DNA of 64,000 nucleotides from Haloplanus sp. XH21 (GCF_023276355.1 NZ_JALLPL010000001.1:1426001-1490000); one strand, 5' to 3'. Positions 34,549 to 44,788 are shown, counted from the stretch's first letter. The notes: a model not told the origin generated them from the letters alone. Numbers and translations are program-made.

Positions 34549-34965
34549 TCAGGCTCCGGATTCGAGCACTGCACGGGTGTAGAGCCCGGCCGCGACGGGG
34601 ACGACGGCCGTGAGGGCGACGACGATCCAGCGGTGGTCGGTGATCCAGGACGCCGGGAAGCCAAAGAGCGGATCGAGCGACGCCGACAGCGCCCACGACA
34701 GCGTGACGAGGAGTGCGACGACGCCGAGGGTAAGCGCGATTCCGGCCGCAGTCGTCGGATCGGCGCGGCCACGGGTTCCCGCCAGGAAGACGACGATGTC
34801 GACGAGGACGAAAAAGAGGGCGGCACCGACACCGAGCGGTCCCGCGGCGTAATACTGCCCGAGTTCCGCGCCCCAGGCCGGGAAGAGCGCGTACGGGAGG
34901 CCGAGGACGACCACGACGGCGAGACAGCCGGCGATACCCAGGGCGGCGGCGACCTGCTCACGCAT
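34549..34965 (-). CDS. Small membrane protein, four TM segments (DUF7548-like)
   Basis: 138 residues from the ATG at 34965 (MREQVAAALGIAGCLAVVVV). Four hydrophobic segments are visible, near residues 5-25, 40-60, 70-95 and 110-135. It has no catalytic motif. The extended frame upstream to 35055 has no membrane-protein character. Its role is unknown. It is divergent from the NYN-domain gene. Confidence 0.7.
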   Translation of the reverse strand: MREQVAAALGIAGCLAVVVVLGLPYALFPAWGAELGQYYAAGPLGVGAALFFVLVDIVVFLAGTRGRADPTTAAGIALTLGVVALLVTLSWALSASLDPLFGFPASWITDHRWIVVALTAVVPVAAGLYTRAVLESGA

Positions 34966-35056
34966 ACCCGTCTCTGTCCTCGCCGGCGGGTTAAATCGCT
35001 CGCGTCGCGGTCGGATGAGCAAGGAATTTAGTCGCGCACCGCCATGTTCGGCCAAC

Positions 35057-35554
35057 GTGACAGATATCCATTCGAACCAGCGCGTCGCGATTCTCGCGGA
35101 CGCGCAGAACCTCTATCACTCCGCACAGAGTCTCTATTCGCGGAACATCGACTACTCGTCGTTGCTCTCGAAGGGCGTCTCCGAGCGCGAACTCGTGCGC
35201 GCCATCGCCTACGTCATCCGCGCCGACTCACCCGAAGAGGAGCGCTTTTTCGAGGCGCTACAGGAGATTGGCTTCGAGACGAAGATCAAGGACATCAAGA
35301 CCTTCGGCGACGGCAGCAAGAAGGCCGACTGGGACGTTGGCATCAGCCTCGACGCCGTGACGCTCGCTAACCACGTCGATGTCGTGGTGTTGTGTACCGG
35401 CGACGGCGACTTCTCGCGGCTCTGTTCGCATCTCCGCCACGAGGGCGTGCGGGTCGAGGTGATGGCCTTCGGCTCCTCGACGGCCGACGAACTCGTCGAG
35501 GCTGCCGACTCGTTTCTCGACCTCTCGGAACGCGAAGAAACGTTCCTGCTATAG
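35057..35554 (+). CDS. NYN-domain (LabA-type PIN-like) protein
   Basis: 165 residues. The PIN-like acidic residues are visible in VAILADAQNLYHSAQSLY, KADWDVGISLDAV and VVLCTGDGDFSRL, typical of LabA/NYN ribonuclease-fold proteins. It is probably a metal-dependent RNase or an RNA-binding regulator. It starts at GTG 35057 (VTDIHSNQRV), within 100 bases of the divergent membrane gene start. It ends 4 bases into the convergent membrane gene. Confidence 0.88.
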   Translation: MTDIHSNQRVAILADAQNLYHSAQSLYSRNIDYSSLLSKGVSERELVRAIAYVIRADSPEEERFFEALQEIGFETKIKDIKTFGDGSKKADWDVGISLDAVTLANHVDVVVLCTGDGDFSRLCSHLRHEGVRVEVMAFGSSTADELVEAADSFLDLSEREETFLL

Positions 35555-36433
35555 GTCTTCGCCGAGGACGCGCTCCTCGACGGTCCGGCCGTTACGCTCG
35601 TAGAACGCCGTGGCGTAGGTCTGTCGGAAGGCGAAAAACAGCGCCGTCGTCACGAGGGAGACGAGCGAGAGCACGACGATTTCCGGCGTGGAGAGACCGA
35701 GGCTCAGCCCCCCGGCGAGGGCGTCGAGCGTCTCCGGTGGCGGTGCGTTGCCCCCGCCCCCCACCGGCGGTTCGCCATCCATCGATCCGAGACCGCTGGT
35801 GACCGACCGGTAGGCGACGAAGCCCGTGACGGGAAGCGATGCGAGACCACCCAGAACGACGGTGACCAGCGTGTAGCCGAGCGTGCTGAGGACGTTCGAC
35901 CGGACGAAGCCGACGCTCTCCGTGATGCCGTCGACCGGGCCCACGTCGTCGGCGACGATGGCGACCGGGTAAAACTGGATGGCAAAGAGCACGATCAGAT
36001 AGCCGAGTGTCAGGAGCGCGATGAGCGCTATGCCGACGAGGACGGCGGGACCGGCGGTTCCCGCGGCGGCGCCACCGAGTGCGACGACCAGGGCGAGTAT
36101 CACGATGCCGATGCCGAAGACCAACTGGATGGCGAACTCGACGAGCGTGCCGAGCAGGAGGTCGACGTACCGCGTCTTACCAACCCTCGTCAACGAGTCG
36201 AGCGACGCGTCGCCGTCGAGCGCTTCCCGCGCCATGCCGATGACGCCCGCGAGGACGAACGGGGTCACGAAGAAGGTCAGGAGTTGCAGCAGGGTGGGCG
36301 CAAGGGGAACGCCCGCCAACTGGAGCGCACGCTGGGGGAGGAGCACCAGCGCGTAGACGAGACCGCCCACGAGGAGGACGGTGTTGCGCGAGAGCGCATC
36401 GATCGCCGTCCGGAGGGACTGAATGGCCGACAT
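35549..36433 (-). CDS. Polytopic membrane protein, function unknown (DUF7847-like)
   Basis: 294 residues, start MSAIQSLRTAIDALSRNTVL. About six hydrophobic segments are visible, including LVGGLVYALVLLPQRALQLAG and GIGIVILALVVALGG, with a Gly/Pro-rich loop (GEPPVGGGGNAPPP) between residues 215 and 235. This is the architecture of uncharacterised haloarchaeal membrane proteins. No transport or catalytic motif is visible. Confidence 0.75.
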   Translation of the reverse strand: MSAIQSLRTAIDALSRNTVLLVGGLVYALVLLPQRALQLAGVPLAPTLLQLLTFFVTPFVLAGVIGMAREALDGDASLDSLTRVGKTRYVDLLLGTLVEFAIQLVFGIGIVILALVVALGGAAAGTAGPAVLVGIALIALLTLGYLIVLFAIQFYPVAIVADDVGPVDGITESVGFVRSNVLSTLGYTLVTVVLGGLASLPVTGFVAYRSVTSGLGSMDGEPPVGGGGNAPPPETLDALAGGLSLGLSTPEIVVLSLVSLVTTALFFAFRQTYATAFYERNGRTVEERVLGEDL

Positions 36434-36523
36434 ACCCGTCTACGCGGAGAGACGCCGTATAAAGGTGGTGTGTCGCCGGCGTAGGGTCCAAACGTATATC
36501 ACGCCGACCGGTGACCCTCGACC

Positions 36524-36964
36524 ATGCGCGTCAGCGTCGTCGGCAGTGGCACGGCCACGGCAACGGAGCGGGAGCGAGCGCGGAATCTCGGCCGCCTGCT
36601 CGCCCGCCGAGACCACGTCGTCGTCTGCGGTGGTCTCGGTGGCGTCATGGAGGCGGTCTGTCGCGGCGCGGACGCGGCGGGCGGCGAGACGATCGGCATC
36701 CTGCCGACGGCCGATCCTGACGACGCCAACCCGTACGTCGATACCGCCATCGCGACGGGGATGGCCCACGCTCGCAACGCGATGGTCGTGATGAACGGCG
36801 ACGCCGTCGTGGCCGTCGGCGGCAGCGCGGGCACGCTCTCGGAACTCGGCTTCGCCGGCGTCTTCGACCGGCCGGTGGCCGGCCTCGACACCCACGACGT
36901 GCCTGGCGTCGAACCGGTCGCAACGCCCGAGGCAGCGGTCGATTACGTCGAATCCCCGCACTGA
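36524..36964 (+). CDS. SLOG/TIGR00725-family nucleotide-binding protein
   Basis: 146 residues. The Rossmann-like start VSVVGSGTATATERERARNL, then VVCGGLGGVMEAVCRGA and VVAVGGSAGTLSELGF, match the TIGR00725 branch of lysine-decarboxylase-like (LOG-related) proteins. The PGGxGTxxE motif of true LOG enzymes is GGSAGTLSE here. It probably binds a nucleotide or nucleotide derivative; the reaction is unknown. Confidence 0.85.
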   Translation: MRVSVVGSGTATATERERARNLGRLLARRDHVVVCGGLGGVMEAVCRGADAAGGETIGILPTADPDDANPYVDTAIATGMAHARNAMVVMNGDAVVAVGGSAGTLSELGFAGVFDRPVAGLDTHDVPGVEPVATPEAAVDYVESPH

Positions 36965-37033
36965 AGGTTCCGATCGGGTCACACTGCACACCGGCACGAC
37001 GGCATCGGCGCGCAAAAAGCTACTCGCGATCGC

Positions 37034-38068
37034 TCACCAGGTGCCGTGGAAGGTGTCGAAGGAGAGGGAGTCAAGGGGTTCGTCGCCGACGGCGATGCGG
37101 TACTCGCCCGGCGTGAGCATCGGCTTGTGGAACTGCGGGCCGTCGTCGGTGGTGATGCGCGGGCATCCCGTGTTGACGAAGGCGTCCATGTCGAAGTTGC
37201 GCAGGCGGTCCGGCGTCACCTCGTCCATCGTGATGAGGTAGGCGTCGTCGTTGTCCTCGACGATCTGCTCGGCCATGTCCCAGCGGCCCTGCCCGATCTT
37301 GGTGCAGAAGATGACGCCCCACTTCTCGGCGTCCATCGCTTTGTGGACCGAGGCGTAGCGCTGTTTCATGAACTGCTCCGTGTCGGCGACGGTGACGACG
37401 TTGTTGACGGGGTCGGCGATGACCACCGTCTTGTCGGGATGTTCCATCGCCAGGCCGAGCGGGTGGAACTTCCCGCCGCCGACGTAGAGCACCTGATCGG
37501 CGTCGATGTCGGCGGAAGCGTAGTTACACCCGAGCACCTGCCCTTCGTGAGTGAGTCGGTCGTCGCCGCGGCGCGTGTGGACGGTAAAGCCCTCGTCTTC
37601 CAGCCATTCGCGCATCTCGTCGAAACGGTTCATATGCTGGGCCGTGGTGACGAGGCCTACGTCGCCCACGTCGAGTTCGTCGAGGGAGTCCTCCATGATC
37701 GGGAAGGGGTCGACGTTCGAAAACAGGGGGACGTAGATGATCTTGTCCGACTCCTTCATCGGCGAGTGGCCGAAGTGGACGAACACGTCCGTCCGGCGCA
37801 TCAGATAGGTGTCGAGGTCACAGGCGCCGTAACAGGGCTGTCCGGAGAGCATGTAGGTCACGTCGTCGTCGGTGAGCGCCCGCAGGTCGTCGGCGACGGC
37901 CGGGCCGCGGCGCTTGAGTCCCTCGGGGAACTGGAGACCGACCTTTTTGGCGTCCCGTTCCTCGACGGCCTCGACGATGCGCTCGAGTTCGTAGTCCCAC
38001 TCCCGGTCGTGTTTGAGCGACATCCCCGTGTTTCGGAGGTCGCCCTCTGTCGCGGCGTCCTGGCTCAT
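37034..38068 (-). CDS. dph2: Diphthamide biosynthesis enzyme Dph2
   Basis: 344 residues. This radical-SAM-like [4Fe-4S] enzyme transfers the 3-amino-3-carboxypropyl group of SAM to a histidine of elongation factor 2, the first step of diphthamide formation. Three cluster cysteines are visible in SGQPCYGACD, VLGCNYASADI and NTGCPRITTDD. The start at 38068 (MSQDAATEGDL) fits the family; the frame is open upstream but with no domain sequence. It stands alone on this strand. Confidence 0.93.
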   Translation of the reverse strand: MSQDAATEGDLRNTGMSLKHDREWDYELERIVEAVEERDAKKVGLQFPEGLKRRGPAVADDLRALTDDDVTYMLSGQPCYGACDLDTYLMRRTDVFVHFGHSPMKESDKIIYVPLFSNVDPFPIMEDSLDELDVGDVGLVTTAQHMNRFDEMREWLEDEGFTVHTRRGDDRLTHEGQVLGCNYASADIDADQVLYVGGGKFHPLGLAMEHPDKTVVIADPVNNVVTVADTEQFMKQRYASVHKAMDAEKWGVIFCTKIGQGRWDMAEQIVEDNDDAYLITMDEVTPDRLRNFDMDAFVNTGCPRITTDDGPQFHKPMLTPGEYRIAVGDEPLDSLSFDTFHGTW

Positions 38069-38144
38069 TACTGCCCAATTGCCGGCGCGGCCGTTTAACG
38101 TCCGCGCTTCGCGGGGGACCGCACCGTTTCGGCGGTGATGGGGC

Positions 38145-38960
38145 TCAGGCGGTCGGTTCGGTCGTTCGTGCGGGCTGTACGGTTCGTTCGACGCTCGTGA
38201 GGCCGTCGTCGCCGGGGTAGTGCACGGTGAGCGTTCCCCCGCCCTGGTTCTCGAGATAGAGCAGGATGTCGCCGGGCCGCCCGGTGTACGTCCGTGACTC
38301 GCCCGCCGGAACGGGGAGTTCGACGATGTGCCCGCCACTGAACCCCTCCAACGACACGCGCGCCGCAAAGGCGCCGTCGCGGGCTCCCTCGTTGGCGACG
38401 GTCATGTCCAGCACGAGTCGTCCGTCGCGGTCCAGAACGCGGATATCCGAGACGACGAAGGCGGGTTCGAGGGCGAGCGTCTCCAGGATGGTCGTGGGAA
38501 GGTCCCAGGAGACGCGAGACCCGTCGGTCAGGCGGAGAATCGCCGCCGTCTCGTGGCGTTCCGCGGGGAAGGAGAACGCGTACGACGCCGTCCCGTCGAC
38601 GCTCGGCAGCGGATCGCTCCCGGGCAGGTACTCGCCGTCCACGACCGAACGGAAGTCGAGCGCCGCCGTTCTGTCCGGTGGCTCGCCGTCGATCAGGATG
38701 TCCGCGACGACGAACTGCCCCGCGTGGGCCACGACGCGCGTGTGGGTCATGCCGCGGGACACGGCGGCTTTCCTGACGCGCGGATTCTCGACGGTCAGGC
38801 GTGTCCCGTCGACGGTCACCGTCCGACCCATCGGAACGTGGCGGTCGGGGGCGGCTGACGGGGTGGACATCGGGGTCGGCGTGTTCGGGGAGCGACCGCT
38901 ACAGCCAGCCAGCGCCGCGAGGCCGAATCCGGACAGGGCGAGTACGTCGCGTCGCCGCAT
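38145..38960 (-). CDS. Tat-type lipoprotein, function unknown
   Basis: 271 residues from the ATG at 38960. The N-terminus MRRRDVLALSGFGLAALAGC has a twin-arginine motif and a lipobox ending in LAGC, so it is exported folded and lipid-anchored at Cys20. The rest is beta-rich and Ser/Thr-rich, with a FTTx-like CARDB-type stretch (LVLDMTVANEGARDGAFAAR). It resembles haloarchaeal lipoproteins of unknown function. Confidence 0.8.
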   Translation of the reverse strand: MRRRDVLALSGFGLAALAGCSGRSPNTPTPMSTPSAAPDRHVPMGRTVTVDGTRLTVENPRVRKAAVSRGMTHTRVVAHAGQFVVADILIDGEPPDRTAALDFRSVVDGEYLPGSDPLPSVDGTASYAFSFPAERHETAAILRLTDGSRVSWDLPTTILETLALEPAFVVSDIRVLDRDGRLVLDMTVANEGARDGAFAARVSLEGFSGGHIVELPVPAGESRTYTGRPGDILLYLENQGGGTLTVHYPGDDGLTSVERTVQPARTTEPTA

Positions 38961-39155
38961 AGGCCAGGATTGCGCCGCGGGCGGGAAGTGTGTTTCCGTC
39001 GCATCACCGGTCAGTACAGTCGGCATACCGGAGTACGTGTGCCGATCCCCGTTGCGAGTTCCCCCTTCGATAACCGGGTAAGAGAGGCATACAGACTTTC
39101 GATTCGAAGGGTGTCTCGGCGTGGTGCTTTAGTCGATAGCAAGCGTTGTTTCACC

Positions 39156-39755
39156 ATGCACGATCTCGACGAAACCGACCTCGAAATCCTCCAGCTACTG
39201 CTGTCGAACGCTCGCCGACCGTACAGTGGCATCGCGGATGCCGTCGGTCTCTCGGCCCCGGCCGTGTCGGACCGAGTAACGAAACTGCAGGAGATGGGCG
39301 TCATCAACCGGTTCACGATCGATGTCGATCGGTCGCAACTCCGGGACGGGATTCCGGTGCTGATCACACTCGACATCGCCTCAACGGGGTCCGACGTTGC
39401 GTCGATCAAAGAGCACCTCTTGGGCGACGGCGCCGTCGAGCACGTGTTCACCACGGCCGAAGCCGATCTGGTCATCTACGCCAGGGTCCGGGATAACGAC
39501 ATCGCCAGCTGGCTTACGGACGCCCTCGACGACGACGCGTTCGACGACTTCGAGGTGACGCTCTTGGCAGGGGCTGACTGGTCTCCTGACCTGGGCGAAA
39601 CGGAGTTTGCCCTCACCTGTGCCCAGTGCGGGAATACGGTCGACAGCGAGGGAACGGCGACCCGCATCGACGGTGAGTTGTACCAGTTCTGTTGCCCGTC
39701 GTGTGAGACCCGATTTATGGAGAAGTACGACCGGCTTCAACGAGAGGCGGATTAA
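39156..39755 (+). CDS. Lrp/AsnC-type HTH regulator with TRASH metal domain
   Basis: 199 residues. An N-terminal winged HTH (DLDETDLEILQLLLSNARRP; recognition part SGIADAVGLSAPAVSDRVTK), a RAM-like alpha-beta domain, and a C-terminal TRASH domain with cysteines in LTCAQCGNTV and FCCPSCETRF that would bind Cu(I) or a similar metal. It sits immediately upstream of copA on the same strand, so it is the probable copper-responsive regulator. Start at 39156; the longer frame upstream has no homologous residues. Confidence 0.9.
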   Translation: MHDLDETDLEILQLLLSNARRPYSGIADAVGLSAPAVSDRVTKLQEMGVINRFTIDVDRSQLRDGIPVLITLDIASTGSDVASIKEHLLGDGAVEHVFTTAEADLVIYARVRDNDIASWLTDALDDDAFDDFEVTLLAGADWSPDLGETEFALTCAQCGNTVDSEGTATRIDGELYQFCCPSCETRFMEKYDRLQREAD

Positions 39756-39852
39756 GCGACGCCACGTTGTGATTTGCATTCGAAAGGTTTGGTCCGTGAG
39801 AGCTGAATACCTGAAAGGGAAACTCCACTATATGTGGGGCCCGTATGTATAG
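39756..39852 (+). promoter_or_regulatory. Likely copA control region
   Basis: Between the regulator and copA. It holds an ACTATATG TATA-like box around 39826-39833 and two GAAAGG sites at 39782-39787 and 39813-39818, 31 nt apart (about three helical turns), which could be operator half-sites for the TRASH regulator. Operator function is inferred. Confidence 0.45.
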
Positions 39853-42471
39853 ATGATGAGTCACCGAAAAAGCCAACTCAATATTCAGGGGATGAGTTGT
39901 GCAAACTGTTCGCAAACCATCTCCGACGCAGTCAACTCACTCGACGGCGTCTCGGAGGCGAACATCAACTTCGCCACCGACGAGGGGTCGGTCGCGTACG
40001 ACCCCGAAGCGGTCTCGCTCGGTGAGATATACGACGCCATCGAGGAGGCGGGCTACACGCCGGTGAGCGACTCGGTCACGATCGCGGTCACCGATATGTC
40101 GTGTGCGAACTGCTCGGAGACCATCCAGGACGCACTCGAACGGACTCCGGGCGTCGTCGCCGCCGACGCCAACTTCGCGACCGACGAGGTACAGGTCACG
40201 TACAACCCCGCCGAGGCAAATCTGCAGGATTTCTACGACGCCATCGAAGACGCTGGCTACTCGCCCGTCCGGGAGGACGCCGAGACCGACGATGACGCAG
40301 AGGGCGACGCCCGAGAGGCCGCCCGGCAAGAGGAGATCCGTCGGCAACGCCGGCTGACGCTGTTCGGCGCCGTCCTGTCCCTGCCTCTGCTGGTGTTCAT
40401 GGCCGACCACCTGCTGGGACTCGGGCTCGTCGGTGACGAGCTCTTCGGCCTCCCGTCCGGCTGGGTTGCGTTCGCGCTGGCGACGCCCGTCCAGCTAGTG
40501 CTCGGGAAGCCGTTCTACGAGAACTCCTACAAGGCGCTCGTCACGAACGGCCGCGCCAACATGGACGTGCTGATCGCGCTGGGCTCGACGACCGCGTACG
40601 TCTACTCCGTGGCGGTCCTGCTGGGGCTGATCGCCGGCGGACTGTACTTCGACACCGCGGCGTTCATCCTCGTGTTCATCACGCTCGGCAACTACCTCGA
40701 GGCTCGATCGAAGGGGCAGGCCGGCGAGGCGCTCCGGAAACTCCTCGAGATGGAGGCGGACACCGCCACCGTCATCGACGAGGAGGGGAACGAGGAAGAG
40801 ATCCCACTCGAAGATGTCGCTGTCGGCGATCGGATGAAGGTCCGCCCCGGCGAGCAGATCCCCACCGACGGCGTCGTCGTCGACGGCCAGTCGGCAGTCG
40901 ACGAGTCGATGGTGACCGGCGAATCCGTCCCGGTCGAGAAGAGCGAGGGCGACGAGGTGGTCGGGTCGACCATCAACGAGAACGGCGTGCTCGTCGTCGA
41001 GGCGACGAAAGTCGGGAAGGATACGGCACTCCAGCAGATCGTGCAGACGGTGAAGGAAGCGCAGTCCCGCCAGCCGGACATCCAGAACCTCGCCGACCGC
41101 ATCTCCGCGTACTTCGTCCCCGCCGTCATCGCGAACGCCGTCCTTTGGGGTGTCGTCTGGTCTCTCTTCCCCGCGACGCTCGCGGGCTTCGTCGAGGCAC
41201 TCCCACTATGGGGTCTCGTCGCGGGTGGTCCCGTCGCCGCTGGCGGCGTCTCGGTCTTCGAGTTCGCGGTCATCGTCTTCGCCTCGGCGGTGCTGATCGC
41301 CTGTCCCTGCGCGCTGGGCCTCGCGACGCCCGCGGCGACGATGGTCGGGACGACCCTCGGTGCACAGAACGGCGTCCTGTTCAAAGGCGGCGACGTGCTC
41401 GAACGGGCGAAGGACGTCGACACCGTCGTCTTCGACAAGACCGGGACGCTCACGAAAGGCGAAATGGAGCTGACTGATGTCGTCGTCGTTGATCACGACG
41501 GTCACCCCGCCACAGCCGATGGAACCCCCGCCACCGATGGCGGGCAACTCACCACACGTGAGCGTCTCAGCGAGGACGACGTGCTTCGGCTCGCGGCGAT
41601 CGCCGAGAGTGGGAGCGAACACCCCCTCGCCCGGGCGATCGTGGCAGGGGCCAAAGACCGCGGCATCGACGTGCCCGCCCCCGACGACTTCGAGAACGTC
41701 CCCGGGCACGGCGTCAAAGCGACCGTTGATGGCCGTGAGGTGCTGGTCGGCAACCGGAAGCTCCTCCGTGACAACGGGATCGACCCCGCGCCCGCACAGG
41801 AGACGATGGAGCGCCTCGAGAACGAGGGCAAAACGGCGATGCTGGTGGCCCGCGTGCCCGCCGGCACGGACGAGGGTGAACTCGTTGGCGTGGTCGCCGA
41901 CGCCGATTCGGTCAAGGAGAGCGCGAAAGACGCCGTGAGCCAGCTGCAGGAGCGCGGAGTCGACGTGATGATGATCACCGGCGACAACGAGCGTACCGCA
42001 CGCGCCGTCGCCGAGCAGGTCGGTATCGCCCCCGAGAACGTCCGCGCGGAGGTGCTTCCCGAGGACAAGTCGGACGCTGTGGAATCCATTCAGGATGCGG
42101 GCCGGAAGGCGATGATGGTCGGCGACGGCGTCAACGACGCGCCAGCCCTGGCAGTCGCCTCCGTCGGTACGGCTATCGGCTCGGGCACGGATGTCGCCAT
42201 CGAGGCCGCCGACATCACTCTGATGCGTGACGACCCGGTGGATGTCGTGAAGGCGATCCGTATCTCGGACGCGACGCTCCGGAAGATCAAGCAGAACCTC
42301 GTGTGGGCGCTGGGATACAACACGGCGATGATCCCGCTGGCCTCGCTCGGCCTGCTCCAGCCCGTACTCGCCGCCGGCGCGATGGCGTTCTCGAGCGTGT
42401 CGGTGCTGTCGAACAGTCTGCTGTTCCGCCGGTACACGCCGGACGAGGATTACCGCCTGTTGTGGCGGTAG
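39853..42471 (+). CDS. copA: Copper-exporting P1B-type ATPase
   Basis: 872 residues. Two N-terminal HMA domains each have a CxxC metal site (GMSCANCSQ and DMSCANCSE). The membrane core contains [11 protein letters not shown] with the CPC copper site, the phosphorylation loop DKTGTLT, the TGES motif and [10 protein letters not shown]. It pumps Cu(I) out of the cell. The ATG at 39853 is followed by a second ATG. The gene is complete, with no frameshift. Confidence 0.96.
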   Translation: MMSHRKSQLNIQGMSCANCSQTISDAVNSLDGVSEANINFATDEGSVAYDPEAVSLGEIYDAIEEAGYTPVSDSVTIAVTDMSCANCSETIQDALERTPGVVAADANFATDEVQVTYNPAEANLQDFYDAIEDAGYSPVREDAETDDDAEGDAREAARQEEIRRQRRLTLFGAVLSLPLLVFMADHLLGLGLVGDELFGLPSGWVAFALATPVQLVLGKPFYENSYKALVTNGRANMDVLIALGSTTAYVYSVAVLLGLIAGGLYFDTAAFILVFITLGNYLEARSKGQAGEALRKLLEMEADTATVIDEEGNEEEIPLEDVAVGDRMKVRPGEQIPTDGVVVDGQSAVDESMVTGESVPVEKSEGDEVVGSTINENGVLVVEATKVGKDTALQQIVQTVKEAQSRQPDIQNLADRISAYFVPAVIANAVLWGVVWSLFPATLAGFVEALPLWGLVAGGPVAAGGVSVFEFAVIVFASAVLIACPCALGLATPAATMVGTTLGAQNGVLFKGGDVLERAKDVDTVVFDKTGTLTKGEMELTDVVVVDHDGHPATADGTPATDGGQLTTRERLSEDDVLRLAAIAESGSEHPLARAIVAGAKDRGIDVPAPDDFENVPGHGVKATVDGREVLVGNRKLLRDNGIDPAPAQETMERLENEGKTAMLVARVPAGTDEGELVGVVADADSVKESAKDAVSQLQERGVDVMMITGDNERTARAVAEQVGIAPENVRAEVLPEDKSDAVESIQDAGRKAMMVGDGVNDAPALAVASVGTAIGSGTDVAIEAADITLMRDDPVDVVKAIRISDATLRKIKQNLVWALGYNTAMIPLASLGLLQPVLAAGAMAFSSVSVLSNSLLFRRYTPDEDYRLLWR

Positions 42472-42769
42472 TCGAGGCGGCGTGTGCACCGTCTGACGAG
42501 TCGGGGGTAGTACATCCAACCGCGACTACAAACTCTCGGCCGTCTTCACTGCACGTCTCTGATGGTGCGCTCTGTCCCGACAGGCGGGACACGCGCGTCT
42601 CGCCGAGACGACGAGCGCTGAGCCGAGCGTGTCGCCCGATCGACCCCGGCGAAGCGTCACCACTCATCGAGTGGGAGTCGGTGATGTTTTTGCGAGGGAA
42701 GAGCGCTCCGAGAGCGGTCTTCCGCATCTGAGGTGGTGGTGGGCCACCCGTCGGGCGTGTGCCCTGCGA
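42472..42769 (+). other. Intergenic stretch before tRNA-Leu
   Basis: About 300 bases between copA and the minus-strand tRNA. On the minus strand a short frame contains ARRACPACRDRAHHQRR, a single CxxC knuckle, ending in a stop near 42549. It is too short and lacks a good start to call. A GTTTTTGCG stretch lies near 42690. Otherwise nothing recognisable. Confidence 0.35.
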
Positions 42770-42853
42770 TGCGAGGGATGCGATTTGAACGCATGGACCT
42801 CTACAGGAGCGGATCTTGAGTCCGCCGCCGTTTCCGGGCTTGGCTACCCTCGC
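42770..42853 (-). tRNA. tRNA-Leu, anticodon CAA
   Basis: 84 nt on the minus strand. The acceptor stem GCGAGGG pairs with CCCTCGC, discriminator A, no encoded CCA. The D arm contains TAGCCAAGCCCGG; the anticodon stem GCGGA/TCCGC closes the loop CTCAAGA with anticodon CAA. A long variable arm (class II) follows, and the T arm is ATGCGTTCAAATCGCAT. It reads UUG leucine codons. Confidence 0.95.
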
Positions 42854-42972
42854 ACGCGGTCGAGTCGTAGGCGTTCGGAGAGGTTCAAGCCACCGATTTC
42901 ACTGCACGGAGTCGTCTCGTTCCCTCGCCGAAGCCGAGGGCTTATAGCGGTCGTACCCCAAGCGCGGGGGAA

Positions 42973-43458
42973 ATGTTCGAGGACGCTGGCCGACGACGGT
43001 TTCTTCAACTCGCCGGGACGGGCACCGCGCTGTCGCTATCGGGCTGTAGCGCGCTCTCGAATCACGACGGCGGAGCCACGGAACCCGCGACGGCGACGCT
43101 CGCGGTCCAACCCGACGAGGAGTCCCTGCAGGAACTACAGGCGGAGATCAGATCACAGGTCGAATCGGGCGAACTCGACCGGATGCAGGCCCAGTCGGCG
43201 TTCCGGCGCCGTCGGATCGAACTGACCCAGGAGGCCGTCGGTCGGTTCCAGAACCGGACGGGAAACACGTCGGTCACCGTCGACGACACGATCAGCGAGT
43301 TCGGCGTGATGCGGGTCACCGGAAGCCCGGCCGCACTCCTCGAGACGCTCGGCTACGAGGAAGTGAGCGGGATCTTCCCCACGTCGGCGTTCGAGGAGGC
43401 GCGCAGTCAGGCCGGTGGCGGGACGAGCGGGTCGGCCACGTCGACGCCGACGGAGTGA
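42973..43458 (+). CDS. Predicted Tat lipoprotein, function unknown
   Basis: 161 residues. An RRRF twin-arginine start is followed by a hydrophobic segment and LSGCSA, a lipobox-like site, so it is probably exported and lipid-anchored. The body has a coiled helix (SLQELQAEIRSQVESGELDR) and a C-terminal Ser/Thr-rich tail. No known domain is visible. It is convergent with the amidase gene by a short gap. Confidence 0.75.
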   Translation: MFEDAGRRRFLQLAGTGTALSLSGCSALSNHDGGATEPATATLAVQPDEESLQELQAEIRSQVESGELDRMQAQSAFRRRRIELTQEAVGRFQNRTGNTSVTVDDTISEFGVMRVTGSPAALLETLGYEEVSGIFPTSAFEEARSQAGGGTSGSATSTPTE

Positions 43459-43474
43459 GGGCGGCCCGTCGCTC

Positions 43475-44788
43475 TCAGTCTTCCGTCACGTCCCCCACGT
43501 CGGCGACGGCGTCGGCGATGTCGTCTCCCCACGCGAGCAGGGATTCGTCGGTGCCGAACGGCGCGACACACTGGAGGCCGAGGGGGAGGTCCCCGACCCG
43601 GCCACAGGGGACGGTCAGCGCGGGCACGCCGCCGTGGGTCCAGGGAAGGTTCATCACGGGATCACCGGTGTCGTCGATCCCTTCGGGCGCAGGGCCGGGC
43701 GCCGACGGCGAGAGCAACAGATCGACGCCGGCTTCGCTGATGCGGTCACCGACACGTTCTCGGAACTCACGGGTGGCGACCCGTGCGTCCACGACGGCTT
43801 CGATGCCGACGTCCTGGCCTTCTTCGATCAGCGCGGTCGTCTCCTCGGCGAACCGGTCGCCGTAGGCGGCGTATCGCTCCGCGTGCGACAGCGCCAGTTC
43901 GGCCGCCGTGAGACGGTCGTGTCGGTCGTTGATGTCGTCGATGTCGTCGAGCATCGACACCCGGCGAACGTCGTAGCCCGCCGACTGCAACGCCTCCGCG
44001 CCCGCCTCGACGCCCGCCTTGCCAGCGTCGGTCGCCTGTTCGAGATAGGGACCGTCGACGACGCCGAGTACGGGCCGTTCGTCGGGATCGGTCGGTTCCC
44101 ACCCGTCACAGAGAATCGCTGCGGCCCGGCGCGCGCCCGCCACGTCCGCGGTGAACGTGCCGACGTGATCGACGGTGGGCGAGAAGGGGACGACGCCGTC
44201 GGTCGGGATGCGGCCGTAACTCGGCTTGAAGCCGACGACGCCACAGAACGCCGCGGGGCGGATCACCGACCCGACGGTCTGGGTGCCGAGCGCGAGCGGA
44301 CAGAGGCCGGCGGCGACGGCGGCCGCCGAACCACTCGACGACCCGCCCGGCGTGTGGCCGAGCGCGTTCGGATTTCGCGTCGGCGGCGGGGCGAAATACG
44401 CGAACTCGGTCGTATGGGTCTTGCCGAAGTGGAGCGCGCCGGCGTCGCGGAGGCGGCGAACGGCCGTCGACTCGGGGCCGGTGATGGCCGTCGTCGGCAC
44501 CGCCGACCCGGCCGCCGTGGCGTAGCCGTCGACGTGGAAGATGTCCTTGACGCCGACGGGGACGCCGAACAGGGACGGCCGCGTTGCGGGCGTATCGTGA
44601 CGGTCCACGAGCGCCGCGGCTTCGCGGGTCAGGCGAGGGCGCCGTCCTGCCTCCGGGAGGACGGCCCGAACGTCGCCGTCGACGGCGTCGAGACGGTCAC
44701 ACAGGGTATCGACCAGTGCCGTGGGCGACTGGTCGCCGCTCCGGAGCGTGCGAACGAGCGGGTCGAGTGGGTCGGGATCGTACGGCAT
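43475..44788 (-). CDS. Amidase-signature family hydrolase
   Basis: 437 residues from the ATG at 44788 (MPYDPDPLDPLV). The Ser-cisSer-Lys catalytic triad is visible: Lys in VGVKDIFHVDGY, the cis-Ser and nucleophile in GGSSSGSAAAVAAG with GTQTVGSVIRPA. It is related to GatA but shorter and not next to GatB/C genes, so it is probably a general amidase rather than the tRNA amidotransferase. An upstream in-frame ATG at 44809 is possible. Confidence 0.85.
   Translation of the reverse strand: MPYDPDPLDPLVRTLRSGDQSPTALVDTLCDRLDAVDGDVRAVLPEAGRRPRLTREAAALVDRHDTPATRPSLFGVPVGVKDIFHVDGYATAAGSAVPTTAITGPESTAVRRLRDAGALHFGKTHTTEFAYFAPPPTRNPNALGHTPGGSSSGSAAAVAAGLCPLALGTQTVGSVIRPAAFCGVVGFKPSYGRIPTDGVVPFSPTVDHVGTFTADVAGARRAAAILCDGWEPTDPDERPVLGVVDGPYLEQATDAGKAGVEAGAEALQSAGYDVRRVSMLDDIDDINDRHDRLTAAELALSHAERYAAYGDRFAEETTALIEEGQDVGIEAVVDARVATREFRERVGDRISEAGVDLLLSPSAPGPAPEGIDDTGDPVMNLPWTHGGVPALTVPCGRVGDLPLGLQCVAPFGTDESLLAWGDDIADAVADVGDVTED

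Noticed and set aside
42549-42660. Minus-strand short frame with a CxxC (ACPAC) motif.
   Set aside because: Only one knuckle, a doubtful GTG start and Arg-rich composition unlike local proteins. Probably not coding.
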